A DNA stretch of 64,000 nucleotides from Ruminococcus sp. AM22-13 (lineage in GTDB: Bacteria; Bacillota; Clostridia; Lachnospirales; Lachnospiraceae), in assembly GCF_003471165.1 (NCBI RefSeq), contig NZ_QRIL01000017.1, forward strand, positions 26,001 through 90,000. Reading direction: 5' to 3'. The notes beneath the pieces are model-generated. The model was not told the DNA's origin and made no database searches. It saw only the letters and a list, made by a program, of their open reading frames with translations. The position numbers were made by a program, and so were the translations under genes. Positions 43,534-53,575 of this stretch are shown here, piece by piece (within the stretch, counting starts at the first letter, position 1; the number at the start of each line of letters is the position of its first letter).

Positions 43534-43986
43534 ATGAGAATAAAAAAACTGGGAACACTTATTGTTGCAGGAGTGATCATGTGCACGACACCGGCAATGC
43601 CTGTAATGGCATCAGATGCAGTTGAATCTGTACAGGAGATTATCTCAGATAATGAAATAGATTCTCTCGTTTCTGATCCGGATAAAGTTGTGGATATCAT
43701 TATGTATGTAAAAGATGCTGTGGCAGATCAGGATATTTCGGATGACCAGATCAAAGAGGTAATCCAGACAGCAGAAAATACTGTTGGAGTAAGTCTTACT
43801 GATGAGGAAGAGAATAAAATCGTCACGATCGTTAAGCAGGTCAAGAATTCAGATATTAACGAGGAGCAGCTGAGAAGTACTGTGACAAAGGTGTATGATA
43901 AGCTTGAAGAAATGGGAATCGGCAAAGAGGAAGTAAAAGGAATTCTGCATAAATTATTTGATTTTGCAAAGAGTCTCTTTAATTAA
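43534..43986 (+). CDS. Secreted helical protein, DUF1002-like C-terminal region
   Basis: A 150-residue exported protein. The signal peptide is clear: MRIKKLGTLIVAGVIMCTTP, with cleavage likely after VMASDA. The mature part is acidic and helical (VGVSLTDEEENKIVTIVKQV and TKVYDKLEEMGIGKEEVKG), which resembles the C-terminal part of DUF1002 proteins found in gut Firmicutes; the usual N-terminal domain is absent. A strong GGAGG lies upstream. It has its own promoter and a structured leader. Function unknown. Confidence 0.7.
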   Translation: MRIKKLGTLIVAGVIMCTTPAMPVMASDAVESVQEIISDNEIDSLVSDPDKVVDIIMYVKDAVADQDISDDQIKEVIQTAENTVGVSLTDEEENKIVTIVKQVKNSDINEEQLRSTVTKVYDKLEEMGIGKEEVKGILHKLFDFAKSLFN

Positions 43987-44252
43987 AAGAATATGAATTA
44001 AAAGGATATGACTGCTGCCGGACTTTCAGAGAAAAAATATCCGCCTGATACGGACATATGAACGTGATGGAGATATACAACATGTACAAGTGCAAGGAAT
44101 TGCAAAAATAAAATATATGTGGCAATTTCCTAAAAAAAAGTATAAAAAATAGAATTAATTGTGCAAATGAACGAAAGTTAACGGCGAGTTCATATTTTGT
44201 TCATAAATAATTGCTATTATATAGACAGTTCGAAAGAACCTACGAAAGACGT

Positions 44253-44290
44253 TGTAATGTGTTATCATTACACATAAATTTTTTTCATAA
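44253..44290 (+). terminator. Possible plus-strand terminator
   Basis: TGTAATG and CATTACA form a 7-bp stem with a TGTTAT loop, followed after a few bases by a run of T. It lies about 270 bp after the secreted protein gene, and could end its transcript before the convergent synthetase gene. Confidence 0.45.
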
Positions 44291-44295
44291 TAATA

Positions 44296-44319
44296 GCCCC
44301 GGTAAACCACTGCCGGGGC
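44296..44319 (-). terminator. Terminator after the (p)ppGpp synthetase gene
   Basis: GCCCCGGTA pairs with TGCCGGGGC around a 6-base loop. On the minus strand it is followed by an AT-rich stretch ending in a T-run. Confidence 0.75.
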
Positions 44320-44329
44320 ACTCCTCGTT

Positions 44330-44983
44330 TTATAGAGGATTTTTTTTCCCATATTTCTGGATTTCGTTATTGAGTTCTTCCATGCGGGCATCCAGCTCGG
44401 CTACATATCTGGCACATTCTCTTAATTCCTTTGTGATGTAGTCTGGTCCGTCTCCCTCAAATTTGTAATGCATTTTGTGCTCCAGAGTTGCCCAGAAATC
44501 CTGTGCTACTGTACGAATCTGTATCTCTACTTTGGTATCAATGATACTGTCGGAAAGAAAGACAGGTGTGGTAACCAGCATATGGTAACTTCGGTAACCA
44601 CTCTTCTTTGGGTTTTTCATATAGTCGCGTCTTGCAAGAATTGTCAGATCATTCTGTTTGGAAATCATATCTGCAATCAGATAAATGTCTGAAGTGAAGG
44701 AACAGCTGATTCGGATTCCTGCAATATCGTTAACATATCGAACCATATTTTCAATACTGGATTCATATCCATGTCGTTTCAATTTCTTTACAATGCTCTC
44801 CGGAGTTTTGATCCTGGATTTTACATGTTCAATAGGATTATATTTATGGCGGTGTTGAAACTCACCATTTAAAATATTAATCTTTGTTTCAATCTGCTTG
44901 AGAGCAGACTGATAAACGAAAATAACAGTTTCCCAGTCATTTAGCTCTTTAAAGTCCCTCAATGGGACAGAATCATAATTCAT
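44330..44983 (-). CDS. Small alarmone (p)ppGpp synthetase (RelQ/YjbM-like)
   Basis: A 217-residue RelA/SpoT synthetase-domain protein without a hydrolase domain. The substrate and catalytic segments are intact: HVKSRIKTPESIVKKLKRHG (about residues 53-72), DIAGIRISCSF (about 90-100), KSGYRSYHMLV, KVEIQIRT and DFWATLEHKMHYKF. It makes ppGpp or pGpp from ATP and guanine nucleotides under stress. It is the only minus-strand gene right of the origin. It is paralogous to the broken gene at 13082-13780 and would be the surviving copy. Confidence 0.92.
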   Translation of the reverse strand: MNYDSVPLRDFKELNDWETVIFVYQSALKQIETKINILNGEFQHRHKYNPIEHVKSRIKTPESIVKKLKRHGYESSIENMVRYVNDIAGIRISCSFTSDIYLIADMISKQNDLTILARRDYMKNPKKSGYRSYHMLVTTPVFLSDSIIDTKVEIQIRTVAQDFWATLEHKMHYKFEGDGPDYITKELRECARYVAELDARMEELNNEIQKYGKKNPL

Positions 44984-45355
44984 ATACGAAAGTCCTTTCT
45001 ATGCTCAATTATATTTTTCTATGCGATACCTTTGAAGTCATTGCTGTATTTATTTTCTGCTTTTTTTGTATTTCAGAGGTAAGTGAATTAAAAAAAATAG
45101 ATTAAAAAATTAACTGCCTGATAAATTGTAAAATACTGCCAGTCAATAATAACACTATTATACCATATAAATTTTTAGTTGTGTAAATATCTGCCCGGAA
45201 ATTCGGATTTCCATTCTTAAAGTGATTGTGCTATAATGTTTGCAAAAAGCTGGTTTTTAACTTGCCAGAAACTAGTGTACCAGAGCTTTTTTCAAATACG
45301 CTCTAAGGAAACAGCAACGCATTATATAACAAATCCAGGTAAAGGAGAACAAATA
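44984..45355. promoter_or_regulatory. Divergent promoter region, synthetase and S1 gene
   Basis: No gene seen. On the minus strand, TTTACA (complement of 45182-45187) and TATAAT (complement of 45157-45162), 19 bases apart, fit a promoter for the synthetase. On the plus strand, TATAAT at 45232-45237 fits the S1-domain gene, though its -35 is weak. Confidence 0.55.
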
Positions 45356-46261
45356 ATGGCTGAATCAATGAAAGATTACGAAACAGAACTGGAAGCTTCT
45401 TTTAAGAAAATTGAAGAAGGAGATATTCTTACAGGAACTGTGATCAGTGTAGATGAAAAAGAGGTTGTAATTGACCTTAAATATTATGCAGAGGGAATCA
45501 TTCCGGCAGAAGATTACAGCAGAGAACCGGGATTTTCATTAAAAGAAGAAGTTCACGTGGGAGATGAAGTTTCTGCAACGGTTGTAAGAAAAGATGATGG
45601 AAACGGAAATATTCTTCTTTCCAGAGTGGAGGCAGCAGATGTAGAGGCATGGGATAAACTGAAAGAGTTAAAGGATTCCAAAGAAGTTATCGATGTAGTA
45701 GTAAAGGGAATCGTAAACGGCGGTGTGATCGCATATGTAGAAGGCGTGCGTGGATTTATTCCCGCATCAAAGCTTGCGTTAAACTATGTAGAGGATACAA
45801 ATGAATATCTGAATAAACCAATTCAGGTTCAGGTTTTTGATATTGATAAAGAAAAAGGCAGATTAATTCTTTCCGCAAAGGAAATATTAAGAGAGAAAGC
45901 AGAAGAAGAGAAAAAAACAAAAATCTCCAATGTACAGGTAGGTCTTGTAACGGAAGGTGTGGTTGAGAGTCTGCAGCCTTATGGCGCTTTCGTAGACCTT
46001 GGAAATGGTTTATCAGGACTTGTACACATTTCTCAGATCTGTGAGAAAAGAATCAAGAAACCATCTGAAGTTCTGACAGTCGGAGACAAAGTAAAAGTCA
46101 AAGTAACTGCTGTTAAAGATGGAAAATTAAGCCTGAGTATCAAAGAAGCTACGGATATGATGGCTAAGGAAATCGAAGAAGAGGTGATCGAACTTCCGGA
46201 TTCCAAGGAAGAAGCATCCACTTCTCTTGCGTCTCTTTTTGCAAACATTAAGTTAAACTAA
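45356..46261 (+). CDS. S1 RNA-binding domain protein (ribosomal protein S1-like)
   Basis: 301 residues from the ATG at 45356, which follows AAAGGAG; the frame extends further upstream without a ribosome site. Three S1 (OB-fold) repeats are seen at about residues 22-95, 105-170 and 190-262, the last being QPYGAFVDLGNGLSGLVHIS. An acidic tail follows. Short S1 homologues of this kind act in mRNA binding or translation initiation in Firmicutes. It has an upstream TATAAT promoter element. Confidence 0.92.
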   Translation: MAESMKDYETELEASFKKIEEGDILTGTVISVDEKEVVIDLKYYAEGIIPAEDYSREPGFSLKEEVHVGDEVSATVVRKDDGNGNILLSRVEAADVEAWDKLKELKDSKEVIDVVVKGIVNGGVIAYVEGVRGFIPASKLALNYVEDTNEYLNKPIQVQVFDIDKEKGRLILSAKEILREKAEEEKKTKISNVQVGLVTEGVVESLQPYGAFVDLGNGLSGLVHISQICEKRIKKPSEVLTVGDKVKVKVTAVKDGKLSLSIKEATDMMAKEIEEEVIELPDSKEEASTSLASLFANIKLN

Positions 46262-46341
46262 ATTGCAACGGGTCAGTATCTTCACAGTTAGTGGACGGCT
46301 GAATCATTACACTAAAATTTATAATTGAGGTTAAAATCTGT

Positions 46342-48012
46342 ATGAGAAATCAGGAAAAAATATTTGTAATAGGTCATAAGAATCCCGATACGGATTCTAT
46401 CTGTTCAGCAATCGCCTATGCGGACATCAAAAACAGGACTTCTCAGAAAGTAAAATATATTCCGAAACGTGCAGGACAGATTAATGAAGAAACAGAATAT
46501 GTATTAAACCGTTTTGGAATGCAGCCACCGGGATATCTGTCTAATATCGGAACTCAGGTAAAGGATATGGATATCCGTATGAGTCCGGATGCAGACAAGA
46601 GTATGTCCCTGAAGAATGCGTGGGATCTGATGATGGAGAAGAGTATCGTATCTCTCCCGATCAGAGATAAAGACGGGCAGCTGGAAGGTCTGATCACTAT
46701 CGGCGATATCGCCAAGACTTATATGGATACAACGGACAGCTATCTGTTATCCAGAGCAAGAACACAGTACAGAAGAATTGCCGAGACAATTGCAGGTACT
46801 GTGATAGAGGGAAATGAGCATGGATATTTTACAAAGGGAAAAGTTCTGGTAGGAACAGCAAATCCGGAAATGCTCAAAGCCTATATTGAAGAAGATGACT
46901 TGCTCATCATGGGAGACAGAGAAGAGGATCATCTTCAGGCAATTGCACAGAACGTAAGCTGTATTATCGTTGGAATGGGAATTGAAGTCAGTGAGAAAGT
47001 AATTAAACTTGCTCATGAAAAAGAAATCGCGATCATTATGTCTCCGTACGATACATTTACAATTGCGAGACTGATCAACCAGAGTATTCCGGTAAGATAT
47101 ATCATGAAAACAGATAATCTGGTTACATTTAACACAGAAGATTTCACCGATGATATTCAGAATGAGATGATCAAACATCGTCATCGTGCATTCCCTGTAA
47201 TCAATAAAAAGGGAAAATGTATCGGAACGATTTCCCGAAGAAACTTCCTGGATATGCACAAGAAGAAAGTTGCACTTGTGGATCATAATGAGAAAGACCA
47301 GGCGGTAGATAATATTGATAAGGCAGAGATTGTAGAGATCATTGACCATCATAAACTTGGTTCTTTAGAGACAATGGTACCAATCTCTTTCAGAAATCAG
47401 CCGGTTGGATGTACGGCAACGATTCTGTATGAAATGTATGGCGAACAGAAGCTTGAAATTTCACCGACTATCGCCGGACTTCTCTGCGCTGCGATTATTT
47501 CAGATACTTTGATGTTCCGTTCACCGACCTGCACTTTATCAGATAAAATGGCAGCAGGTGCGTTGGCATTAATCGCAGGAATCGATATTGAAAAATTTGC
47601 CAGAGAAATGTTTAAGGCAGGAAGTAACCTCAAAGATAAATCTCCGGAAGAGATTTTCTATCAGGATTACAAGAAGTTTATCGCAGAAGACGAGATCAAC
47701 TTTGGTGTTGGACAGATCAGTTCTATGGACAGCGACGAGCTGGTAGAAATAAAAGAACGACTGGTTCCGTTTATGGTCAGCGAGTGTGGTCGCCATGGAG
47801 TTACCCGCGTATTCTTTATGCTTACTAATATTATTGAGGAGTCTACTGAACTTCTTTATTATGGTGAGGGCAGTGAAGAAATGGCGCGTATTGCATTCCA
47901 TATGGAACCGAAGGATGGTGTCTTTGACCTGAAAGGTGTAGTTTCACGTAAGAAACAGCTGATTCCGGCACTTATGGAAGCTGCACAGGCGGGACAGAAT
48001 GACTACAGCTGA
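46342..48012 (+). CDS. CBS-domain manganese-dependent inorganic pyrophosphatase
   Basis: A 556-residue family II pyrophosphatase with regulatory insert. The N-terminal DHH part has GHKNPDTDSICSAIAYA (residues 11-27). Then come CBS1 (about 70-125), a DRTGG-type domain (about 140-240), and CBS2 (about 250-310). The catalytic part resumes with LVDHNEKDQA and VEIIDHHKLGSLE (about 330-345), followed by the DHHA2 domain. Such enzymes hydrolyse pyrophosphate and are controlled by adenine nucleotides bound to the CBS pair. Length is right for the CBS type. Confidence 0.92.
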   Translation: MRNQEKIFVIGHKNPDTDSICSAIAYADIKNRTSQKVKYIPKRAGQINEETEYVLNRFGMQPPGYLSNIGTQVKDMDIRMSPDADKSMSLKNAWDLMMEKSIVSLPIRDKDGQLEGLITIGDIAKTYMDTTDSYLLSRARTQYRRIAETIAGTVIEGNEHGYFTKGKVLVGTANPEMLKAYIEEDDLLIMGDREEDHLQAIAQNVSCIIVGMGIEVSEKVIKLAHEKEIAIIMSPYDTFTIARLINQSIPVRYIMKTDNLVTFNTEDFTDDIQNEMIKHRHRAFPVINKKGKCIGTISRRNFLDMHKKKVALVDHNEKDQAVDNIDKAEIVEIIDHHKLGSLETMVPISFRNQPVGCTATILYEMYGEQKLEISPTIAGLLCAAIISDTLMFRSPTCTLSDKMAAGALALIAGIDIEKFAREMFKAGSNLKDKSPEEIFYQDYKKFIAEDEINFGVGQISSMDSDELVEIKERLVPFMVSECGRHGVTRVFFMLTNIIEESTELLYYGEGSEEMARIAFHMEPKDGVFDLKGVVSRKKQLIPALMEAAQAGQNDYS

Positions 48013-48062
48013 TAAGTGGTGAATTATCGTGTGTTAACAATAAAACAGTTAAGGAATATAGA

Positions 48063-48650
48063 ATGGCAAAAGAGACTTGGAAAGCAGGAAATATGCTTTA
48101 TCCTCTTCCGGCAGTTATGGTAAGTGTTTCTGACGGAGAGGGTAATGATAATATTATTACAGTTGCATGGGCAGGGACTGTGTGTACCAATCCGCCTATG
48201 GTATCCATTTCCGTAAGACCATCCCGTTTTTCTTATGATATGATCAGAAAAACAGGGGAATTTGTAATAAACCTGACAACGGAGAAGCTGGCATATGCTA
48301 CAGATTATTGTGGTGTACGTTCCGGCCGGGATGTTGATAAGTTTAAGGAAATGAGGCTTACAAAGGAAAAGGCAGAATTTATTAAAGCACCGATGATCGC
48401 CGAATCTCCGGTAAGTATTGAGTGCAGAGTGAAACAGGTTCTGGAGTTAGGCTCTCATCATATGTTTCTGGCAGATGTACTTGCAGTCCATGCAGATCCG
48501 GAATATATGGATGAGAAGAAGAAATTTCATCTCAATGATGCGAAGCCGCTGGTATATTCCCATGGTGAATATCTGGGAATCGGAAAGAAACTGGGAACCT
48601 TTGGTTACAGCGTAAAAAAGAAGAAAAAATCTTCCGGTAAAAAACGATAA
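48063..48650 (+). CDS. Flavin reductase-like FMN-binding protein
   Basis: A 195-residue protein of the flavin reductase/FMN-binding split-barrel family. It starts with MLYPLPAVMVSVSDGEGNDN, then VAWAGTVCTNPPMVSISVRP (about residues 36-55) and FVINLTTEKLAYATDYCGVR (about 67-86). A basic Lys-rich tail ends it. These proteins bind FMN and often act in reductase or scavenging roles; the partner is unknown. The next gene follows within 30 bp. Confidence 0.88.
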   Translation: MAKETWKAGNMLYPLPAVMVSVSDGEGNDNIITVAWAGTVCTNPPMVSISVRPSRFSYDMIRKTGEFVINLTTEKLAYATDYCGVRSGRDVDKFKEMRLTKEKAEFIKAPMIAESPVSIECRVKQVLELGSHHMFLADVLAVHADPEYMDEKKKFHLNDAKPLVYSHGEYLGIGKKLGTFGYSVKKKKKSSGKKR

Positions 48651-48678
48651 AAGTATGGTAAAATGAAAGGACATAAAC

Positions 48679-49191
48679 ATGAATAATGTGACATTAATAG
48701 GAATGCCCGGCTCAGGGAAAAGTACAATAGGAGTTATTCTTGCAAAAGCTTTGAGATATGAGTTTCTGGACTCTGATCTTCTGATTCAGAAAGAGGAGAA
48801 AAGAAAACTTTCTGAAATCATAGCGCAGGACGGGCCGGAACGTTTTATGGAAATAGAGAATCGTGTTAATGTAGCTATTCATGTGACAGATACAGTGATT
48901 GCGCCTGGCGGAAGTGTTATTTACTGCGAGGAAGCAATGGAGCATCTGAAATCCATAGGTAAAGTTATTTATCTTAAATTATCTCTGGAAGCTTTATCCA
49001 AAAGACTTGGAGATCTTAAGGGACGTGGAGTTCTGCTTAAGGATGGACAAAGCCTGAAAGACTTATACGAAGAACGAGTACCTTTATACGAAAAATATGC
49101 AGATATTACCATTGATGAGGATGGGAAAGATTTGGATGAAAGTCTCAGAGCAATTCTGGAGATAATACATATCAAAGAGCAGGGAAAGTGA
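48679..49191 (+). CDS. aroK: Shikimate kinase
   Basis: A 170-residue P-loop kinase with LIGMPGSGKSTIGVILAKAL (residues 6-25) and the shikimate-binding DSDLLIQ (about 33-39). The GGSVIYCEEA segment stands where most family members have GGG. The lid RGVLLKDGQSL and RVPLYEKYADITID are typical. It phosphorylates shikimate in aromatic amino acid synthesis. No other aro gene is nearby. A divergent kinase of the same fold cannot be ruled out. Confidence 0.8.
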   Translation: MNNVTLIGMPGSGKSTIGVILAKALRYEFLDSDLLIQKEEKRKLSEIIAQDGPERFMEIENRVNVAIHVTDTVIAPGGSVIYCEEAMEHLKSIGKVIYLKLSLEALSKRLGDLKGRGVLLKDGQSLKDLYEERVPLYEKYADITIDEDGKDLDESLRAILEIIHIKEQGK

Positions 49192-49232
49192 TTATTACAG
49201 GTCCTGAAGCAGATAGTGGTAAATAATTTTTG

Positions 49233-49260
49233 TTTACAAATGTTAAATATATGTTATAAT
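49233..49260 (+). promoter_or_regulatory. Promoter of murA
   Basis: TTTACA (49233-49238), a 16-base spacer and a perfect TATAAT (49255-49260). The leader to the murA start is about 150 bases. Confidence 0.65.
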
Positions 49261-49419
49261 ATACAACTGACTTTAAAATAAGATGATCGTTTAGTATAAA
49301 CATATATTCATTTGAAATAAAATGTACGTTGTTATAAAACCCGCAAAAAAGCTGTTTTTGTATGGAGTAAGATGTACTTAATTCTGCTCGTGGAGTGAAA
49401 ATAATTATAGAGGTGTGAT

Positions 49420-50712
49420 ATGGAACAGTATGTTATTAAAGGAGGCAACCCTTTAGTTGGTGAGGTTGAGATTGCCGGTGCCAAGAATGCGGCACTTGCT
49501 ATTCTTGCAGCAGCCATAATGACTGATGAGACGATTCTTATAGAGAATCTGCCGGATGTAAGGGATATCAATGTATTGCTTGAAGCAATCGCTGGTATTG
49601 GAGCACAGGTAGACCGTATTGATAAATCTACTGTAAAGATTAACGGATCTACAATTGGAGATGTAAGTGTTGATTATGAATATATCAAGAAGATCAGAGC
49701 TTCCTACTATCTGCTGGGAGCACTTCTTGGTAAGTACAAACATGCAGAAGTACCGCTTCCGGGCGGATGCAATATCGGAAGCCGTCCGATCGATCAGCAT
49801 CTGAAGGGATTCAGAGCACTTGGTGCTGAGGTTGATATCATGCATGGCGCGATCGTTGCAAAAGCAGATGAACTTCATGGAAGCCATATTTTCCTTGATG
49901 TTGTTTCTGTTGGTGCAACAATCAATATTATGATGGCAGCATCACTGGCTCCGGGACGTACTATCCTGGAAAACGCAGCCAGAGAGCCGCATGTAGTAGA
50001 TGTTGCAAACTTCTTAAACAGCATGGGAGCTAATATTAAGGGTGCAGGAACTGATGTTATCCGTATTAAAGGCGTAGAGAAACTTCACCGTACAGAATAT
50101 TCTATTATTCCGGATCAGATTGAAGCTGGTACATTTATGTTTGCGGCAGCAGCAACTGGCGGAGATATTACAGTTAAGAACGTAATCCCGAAACACTTAG
50201 AGGCAACCACTGCTAAGCTTGAGGAAATCGGATGCGAAGTTGAAGAATTTGATGATGCAGTTCGTGTACGTTCTACAGGCAGACTTCATCGTACTCATGT
50301 AAAAACTCTCCCATACCCGGGATATCCGACAGATATGCAGCCACAGATCGCTGTAACACTGGCGCTTGCAGAAGGTACCAGTATTGTAACGGAGAGCATT
50401 TTTGAGAACAGATTTAAATATGCGGATGAACTTTCACGTATGGGAGCTAACATCAAGGTTGAAGGTAATTCAGCAATTATTGATGGAGTGAAGAAGCTTA
50501 CTGGTGCAAGAGTAAGTGCTCCTGATCTTCGTGCCGGTGCAGCTCTTGTAATTGCAGGTCTTGCAGCAGATGGAATCACTATTGTTGATGATATTGTTTA
50601 TATCCAGAGAGGATATGAGAATTTCGAAGAGAAGCTCAGATCCCTTGGCGCTGAGATCGAGAGAGTATCCAGTGAGAAAGAAATCCAGAAATTCCGTTTA
50701 AGAGTGGGATGA
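49420..50712 (+). CDS. murA: UDP-N-acetylglucosamine 1-carboxyvinyltransferase
   Basis: A 430-residue EPSP-synthase-fold enzyme for the first committed step of peptidoglycan synthesis. It begins with the Lys/Asn site [19 protein letters not shown] (about residues 9-27). The catalytic Cys is in [16 protein letters not shown] (about residues 112-127), so it should be fosfomycin-sensitive by that criterion. The C-terminal [17 protein letters not shown] and [12 protein letters not shown] match the family. It stands alone ahead of the metK riboswitch. Confidence 0.97.
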   Translation: MEQYVIKGGNPLVGEVEIAGAKNAALAILAAAIMTDETILIENLPDVRDINVLLEAIAGIGAQVDRIDKSTVKINGSTIGDVSVDYEYIKKIRASYYLLGALLGKYKHAEVPLPGGCNIGSRPIDQHLKGFRALGAEVDIMHGAIVAKADELHGSHIFLDVVSVGATINIMMAASLAPGRTILENAAREPHVVDVANFLNSMGANIKGAGTDVIRIKGVEKLHRTEYSIIPDQIEAGTFMFAAAATGGDITVKNVIPKHLEATTAKLEEIGCEVEEFDDAVRVRSTGRLHRTHVKTLPYPGYPTDMQPQIAVTLALAEGTSIVTESIFENRFKYADELSRMGANIKVEGNSAIIDGVKKLTGARVSAPDLRAGAALVIAGLAADGITIVDDIVYIQRGYENFEEKLRSLGAEIERVSSEKEIQKFRLRVG

Positions 50713-50734
50713 TAAAAAATACCAAAAAAATAGC

Positions 50735-50763
50735 TTGACAATTATCGATGTTAAGTATATTGT
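50735..50763 (+). promoter_or_regulatory. Promoter of metK
   Basis: TTGACA (50735-50740) with a 17-base spacer to TATTGT (50758-50763). It lies upstream of the SAM riboswitch and right after murA. Confidence 0.5.
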
Positions 50764-50807
50764 ATGGTGTGCAGCAATATTAATGAAAGTTAATAATTAG
50801 TAATAGC

Positions 50808-50957
50808 CTTTTATTCAGAGTGGTGGAGATACAAAGGATCTGCGAAGCCACGGCAACCCCTTTAGTGGAGGAAGGTGCCAACCTGAGCGAGTGATCGAAC
50901 AATAAGAGGATTGTTGAGATAATCAGACAGTCCGATTACTTCGGGCTGTTTCTTTTT
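50808..50957 (+). ncRNA. SAM-I (S-box) riboswitch with terminator
   Basis: The S-box core is clear: AGAGTGGTGGAGATACAAAG, then GAAGCCACGGCAACCCC and GGAAGGTGCCAACCTGAGCG. P1 is formed by CTTTTATT (50808-50815) and AATAAGAG (50901-50908). The expression platform is a terminator, ACAGTCCGA/TTCGGGCTGT followed by TTTCTTTTT (50927-50957). High SAM should stabilise P1, form the terminator and lower metK. It sits directly upstream of the gene that makes SAM. Confidence 0.93.
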
Positions 50958-50985
50958 GTTAACACATAGAAAAAAGGAGAATACA

Positions 50986-52167
50986 ATGGAGAAAATTTTA
51001 TTTACTTCTGAATCTGTAACTGAAGGCCATCCGGATAAAATGTGCGATGCCATTTCCGACGCCGTTCTTGATGCAATCATGGAACAGGATCCAATGGGAC
51101 GTGTTGCATGCGAAACAGCTACAACAACAGGTCTTGTACTGGTAATGGGGGAAATCACAACAACTGCAAATATCGATATTCAGCAGATCGTAAGAGATAC
51201 TGTTCGTGAGATTGGATATGACCGTGGTAAATATGGATTTGACGCAGATACATGTGCAGTTATCACAGCTCTGGATAAACAGTCTGCAGATATCGCTCTT
51301 GGTGTAGATAAAGCACTGGAAGCTAAGATGGGTGAAGATGAGATCAACGCTATCGGAGCCGGAGATCAGGGTATCCAGTTTGGTTACGCATCAAACGAAA
51401 CAGAAGAATATATGCCATATGCAATCAACATGGCACATAAACTTGCACGTCAGCTGACAAAAGTTCGTAAAGACGGTACATTAACTTACTTAAGACCAGA
51501 TGGAAAAACTCAGGTTACAGTTGAATATGATGAAGCTGGAAAACCTTTCCGTATCGATACTGTTGTATGCTCTACACAGCATGATCCGGATGTAACTCAG
51601 GAGCAGATTCATGAAGATATCAAGAAATATGTATTTGATGAGATTATCCCGGCAGATATGGTAGATGAGAATACACAGTACTTCATCAACCCGACAGGAC
51701 GTTTCGTAATCGGCGGACCTCACGGTGACAGTGGACTTACAGGACGTAAGATCATTGTTGATACATATGGTGGAGCTGGTCGTCACGGCGGCGGAGCTTT
51801 CTCCGGAAAAGACTGCACAAAGGTTGACCGTTCTGCAGCATATGCTGCACGTTATGTTGCAAAGAATATCGTTGCAGCAGGTCTTGCAGATAAATGTGAG
51901 ATTCAGCTTTCCTATGCAATCGGTGTTGCTCATCCGACATCTATCCACGTAGAAACATTTGGAACAGGCAAACTTTCTGATACAAAACTGGTTGAGATTA
52001 TTCGTGAGAACTTTGACCTTCGTCCGGCTGGAATCATTAAGATGCTTGACCTGAGAAGACCGATTTACAAACAGACAGCTGCTTACGGACACTTTGGTCG
52101 TACAGATGTAGATCTTCCATGGGAACATCTTGACAAGGTTGATGATCTTAAGAAATATCTTGCATAA
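50986..52167 (+). CDS. metK: S-adenosylmethionine synthetase
   Basis: A 393-residue enzyme that makes SAM from ATP and methionine. The start [20 protein letters not shown] is chosen at 50986 after AAAAAGGAG. Motifs: [12 protein letters not shown] (about residues 125-136), [20 protein letters not shown] (about 243-262) and [19 protein letters not shown] (about 267-285). It is controlled by the S-box riboswitch in its leader. Confidence 0.98.
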   Translation: MEKILFTSESVTEGHPDKMCDAISDAVLDAIMEQDPMGRVACETATTTGLVLVMGEITTTANIDIQQIVRDTVREIGYDRGKYGFDADTCAVITALDKQSADIALGVDKALEAKMGEDEINAIGAGDQGIQFGYASNETEEYMPYAINMAHKLARQLTKVRKDGTLTYLRPDGKTQVTVEYDEAGKPFRIDTVVCSTQHDPDVTQEQIHEDIKKYVFDEIIPADMVDENTQYFINPTGRFVIGGPHGDSGLTGRKIIVDTYGGAGRHGGGAFSGKDCTKVDRSAAYAARYVAKNIVAAGLADKCEIQLSYAIGVAHPTSIHVETFGTGKLSDTKLVEIIRENFDLRPAGIIKMLDLRRPIYKQTAAYGHFGRTDVDLPWEHLDKVDDLKKYLA

Positions 52168-52239
52168 TTGATAGCAGGGAAGATATTGCAGCAACTGTGA
52201 AAATACAGTTGTGAGAAAATTGAAATACAAAAAAGAGGA

Positions 52240-52286
52240 AACAGGAATTATCTGTAAATATCTGACAGATGATTCCTGTTCTTTTT
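52240..52286 (+). terminator. Terminator after metK
   Basis: AACAGGAAT...ATCTG pairs with CAGAT...ATTCCTGTT around an 11-base loop, followed by CTTTTT. It lies 70 bp after the metK stop. Confidence 0.85.
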
Positions 52287-52432
52287 ATAGAAAATTTAGA
52301 TATGGCAAAGAGACTTTATGATATAATATTTTTAAGCTGTTCGGATTGGATAAGGCTGCTGTTTTGTGCCTTGTAATGGAAATGGGAAACTTGTTTGATC
52401 CGGTTAAATAAAAAAGATAAAGGATGATTCAA

Positions 52433-53575
52433 ATGAAGTTAAAGACAAGGATCATAGTGGGGTTCGGCATGAGCATTCTGGTTCCGCTGCTTTTATTTTC
52501 AGCAACTTTATATGGATTAAGCCATACGAAATTTGCGCAGCAGGCAAAGAATTCTTCAGAGGTTGTGTATGATATTTCTGTTGGAGAATCAGCCAACAGC
52601 CAGACTCAGGTAAGATTGATAGCCAAAGATGTATTATTTACGGCGACGGTAATTCTGGTTTTTACATCTTTGTCGATAGGGTTGTGGATATACAGAAGCA
52701 TTGCAGCACCACTGGTAAAATTAAAGAAAGCGACTCAGAATATCAAAGAGGGAAATCTGGACTTCGTTCTGGAAGTAGAGGGAGATGACGAATTCTCAGA
52801 GCTTTGCAGAGATTTTGAAGAGATGAGAAAACGGCTGAAAGAGTCGGCAGAAGAGAAAGTTCTTTTGGATAAAGAGAACAAGGAACTGATCAGTAATATT
52901 TCCCATGACCTTAAAACACCTATCACCGCAGTGAAAGGATATGTAGAAGGCATTATGGATGGAGTGGCAGACACTCCGGAGAAAATGAATCGTTATGTAA
53001 AGACCATCTATAACAAGACGAATGAGATGGATCATCTGATTAACGAGCTGACCTTTTATTCCAAGATTGATACAAACAGAATTCCATATACATTCAGTAA
53101 ACTGAATGTAGAGGATTATTTCAGCGACTGTGCGGAAGAAACAGGACTGGAACTGGAAACAAGAGGAATAGAACTGGTATATGCGAATTATGTGGAGAGT
53201 GGCGTACAGGTAATCGCAGATGGTGAACAGATCCGTCGTGTAATCCATAACATTATCAGTAATGCCATCAAATATATGGATAAACCGAAGGGAATCATTC
53301 AGATTCGTGTTAAAGACGTAGGTGATTTCATACAGGTTGAGATAGAGGATAATGGAAAAGGAATAGCTGCAAAAGATCTTACATCTATTTTTGACCGTTT
53401 TTACAGAACGGATGTGTCGAGAAATTCTTCCAAGGGTGGAAGCGGAATCGGACTTTCCATTGTAAAGAAAATTCTTGAGGATCATGGTGGAAAGGTCTGG
53501 GCTACAAGCAGACTTGGAATCGGCACGATTATGTATTTTGTACTTAGAAAGTATCAGGAGGTACCAATGAAATGA
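52433..53575 (+). CDS. HAMP-domain sensor histidine kinase
   Basis: About 380 residues. ATG 52433 is preferred because AAAGG is properly spaced; a longer start at 52424 overlaps that site. There are two membrane helices (about 8-28 and 65-90) with a short outer loop, HAMP (about 90-145), the His box ISNISHDLKTPITAVKGYVE (His near 162), N-box HNIISNAIKYMD, and the DNGKGIAA and GSGIGLSIVKKILE boxes. It overlaps the response regulator by 4 bases. A TATAAT at 52322 could be its promoter. The signal is not known. Confidence 0.93.
   Translation: MKLKTRIIVGFGMSILVPLLLFSATLYGLSHTKFAQQAKNSSEVVYDISVGESANSQTQVRLIAKDVLFTATVILVFTSLSIGLWIYRSIAAPLVKLKKATQNIKEGNLDFVLEVEGDDEFSELCRDFEEMRKRLKESAEEKVLLDKENKELISNISHDLKTPITAVKGYVEGIMDGVADTPEKMNRYVKTIYNKTNEMDHLINELTFYSKIDTNRIPYTFSKLNVEDYFSDCAEETGLELETRGIELVYANYVESGVQVIADGEQIRRVIHNIISNAIKYMDKPKGIIQIRVKDVGDFIQVEIEDNGKGIAAKDLTSIFDRFYRTDVSRNSSKGGSGIGLSIVKKILEDHGGKVWATSRLGIGTIMYFVLRKYQEVPMK

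Noticed and set aside
47940..47960. TTTCACGTAAG resembling parS
   Set aside because: Only half of the palindrome is present and it lies in coding sequence; too weak.
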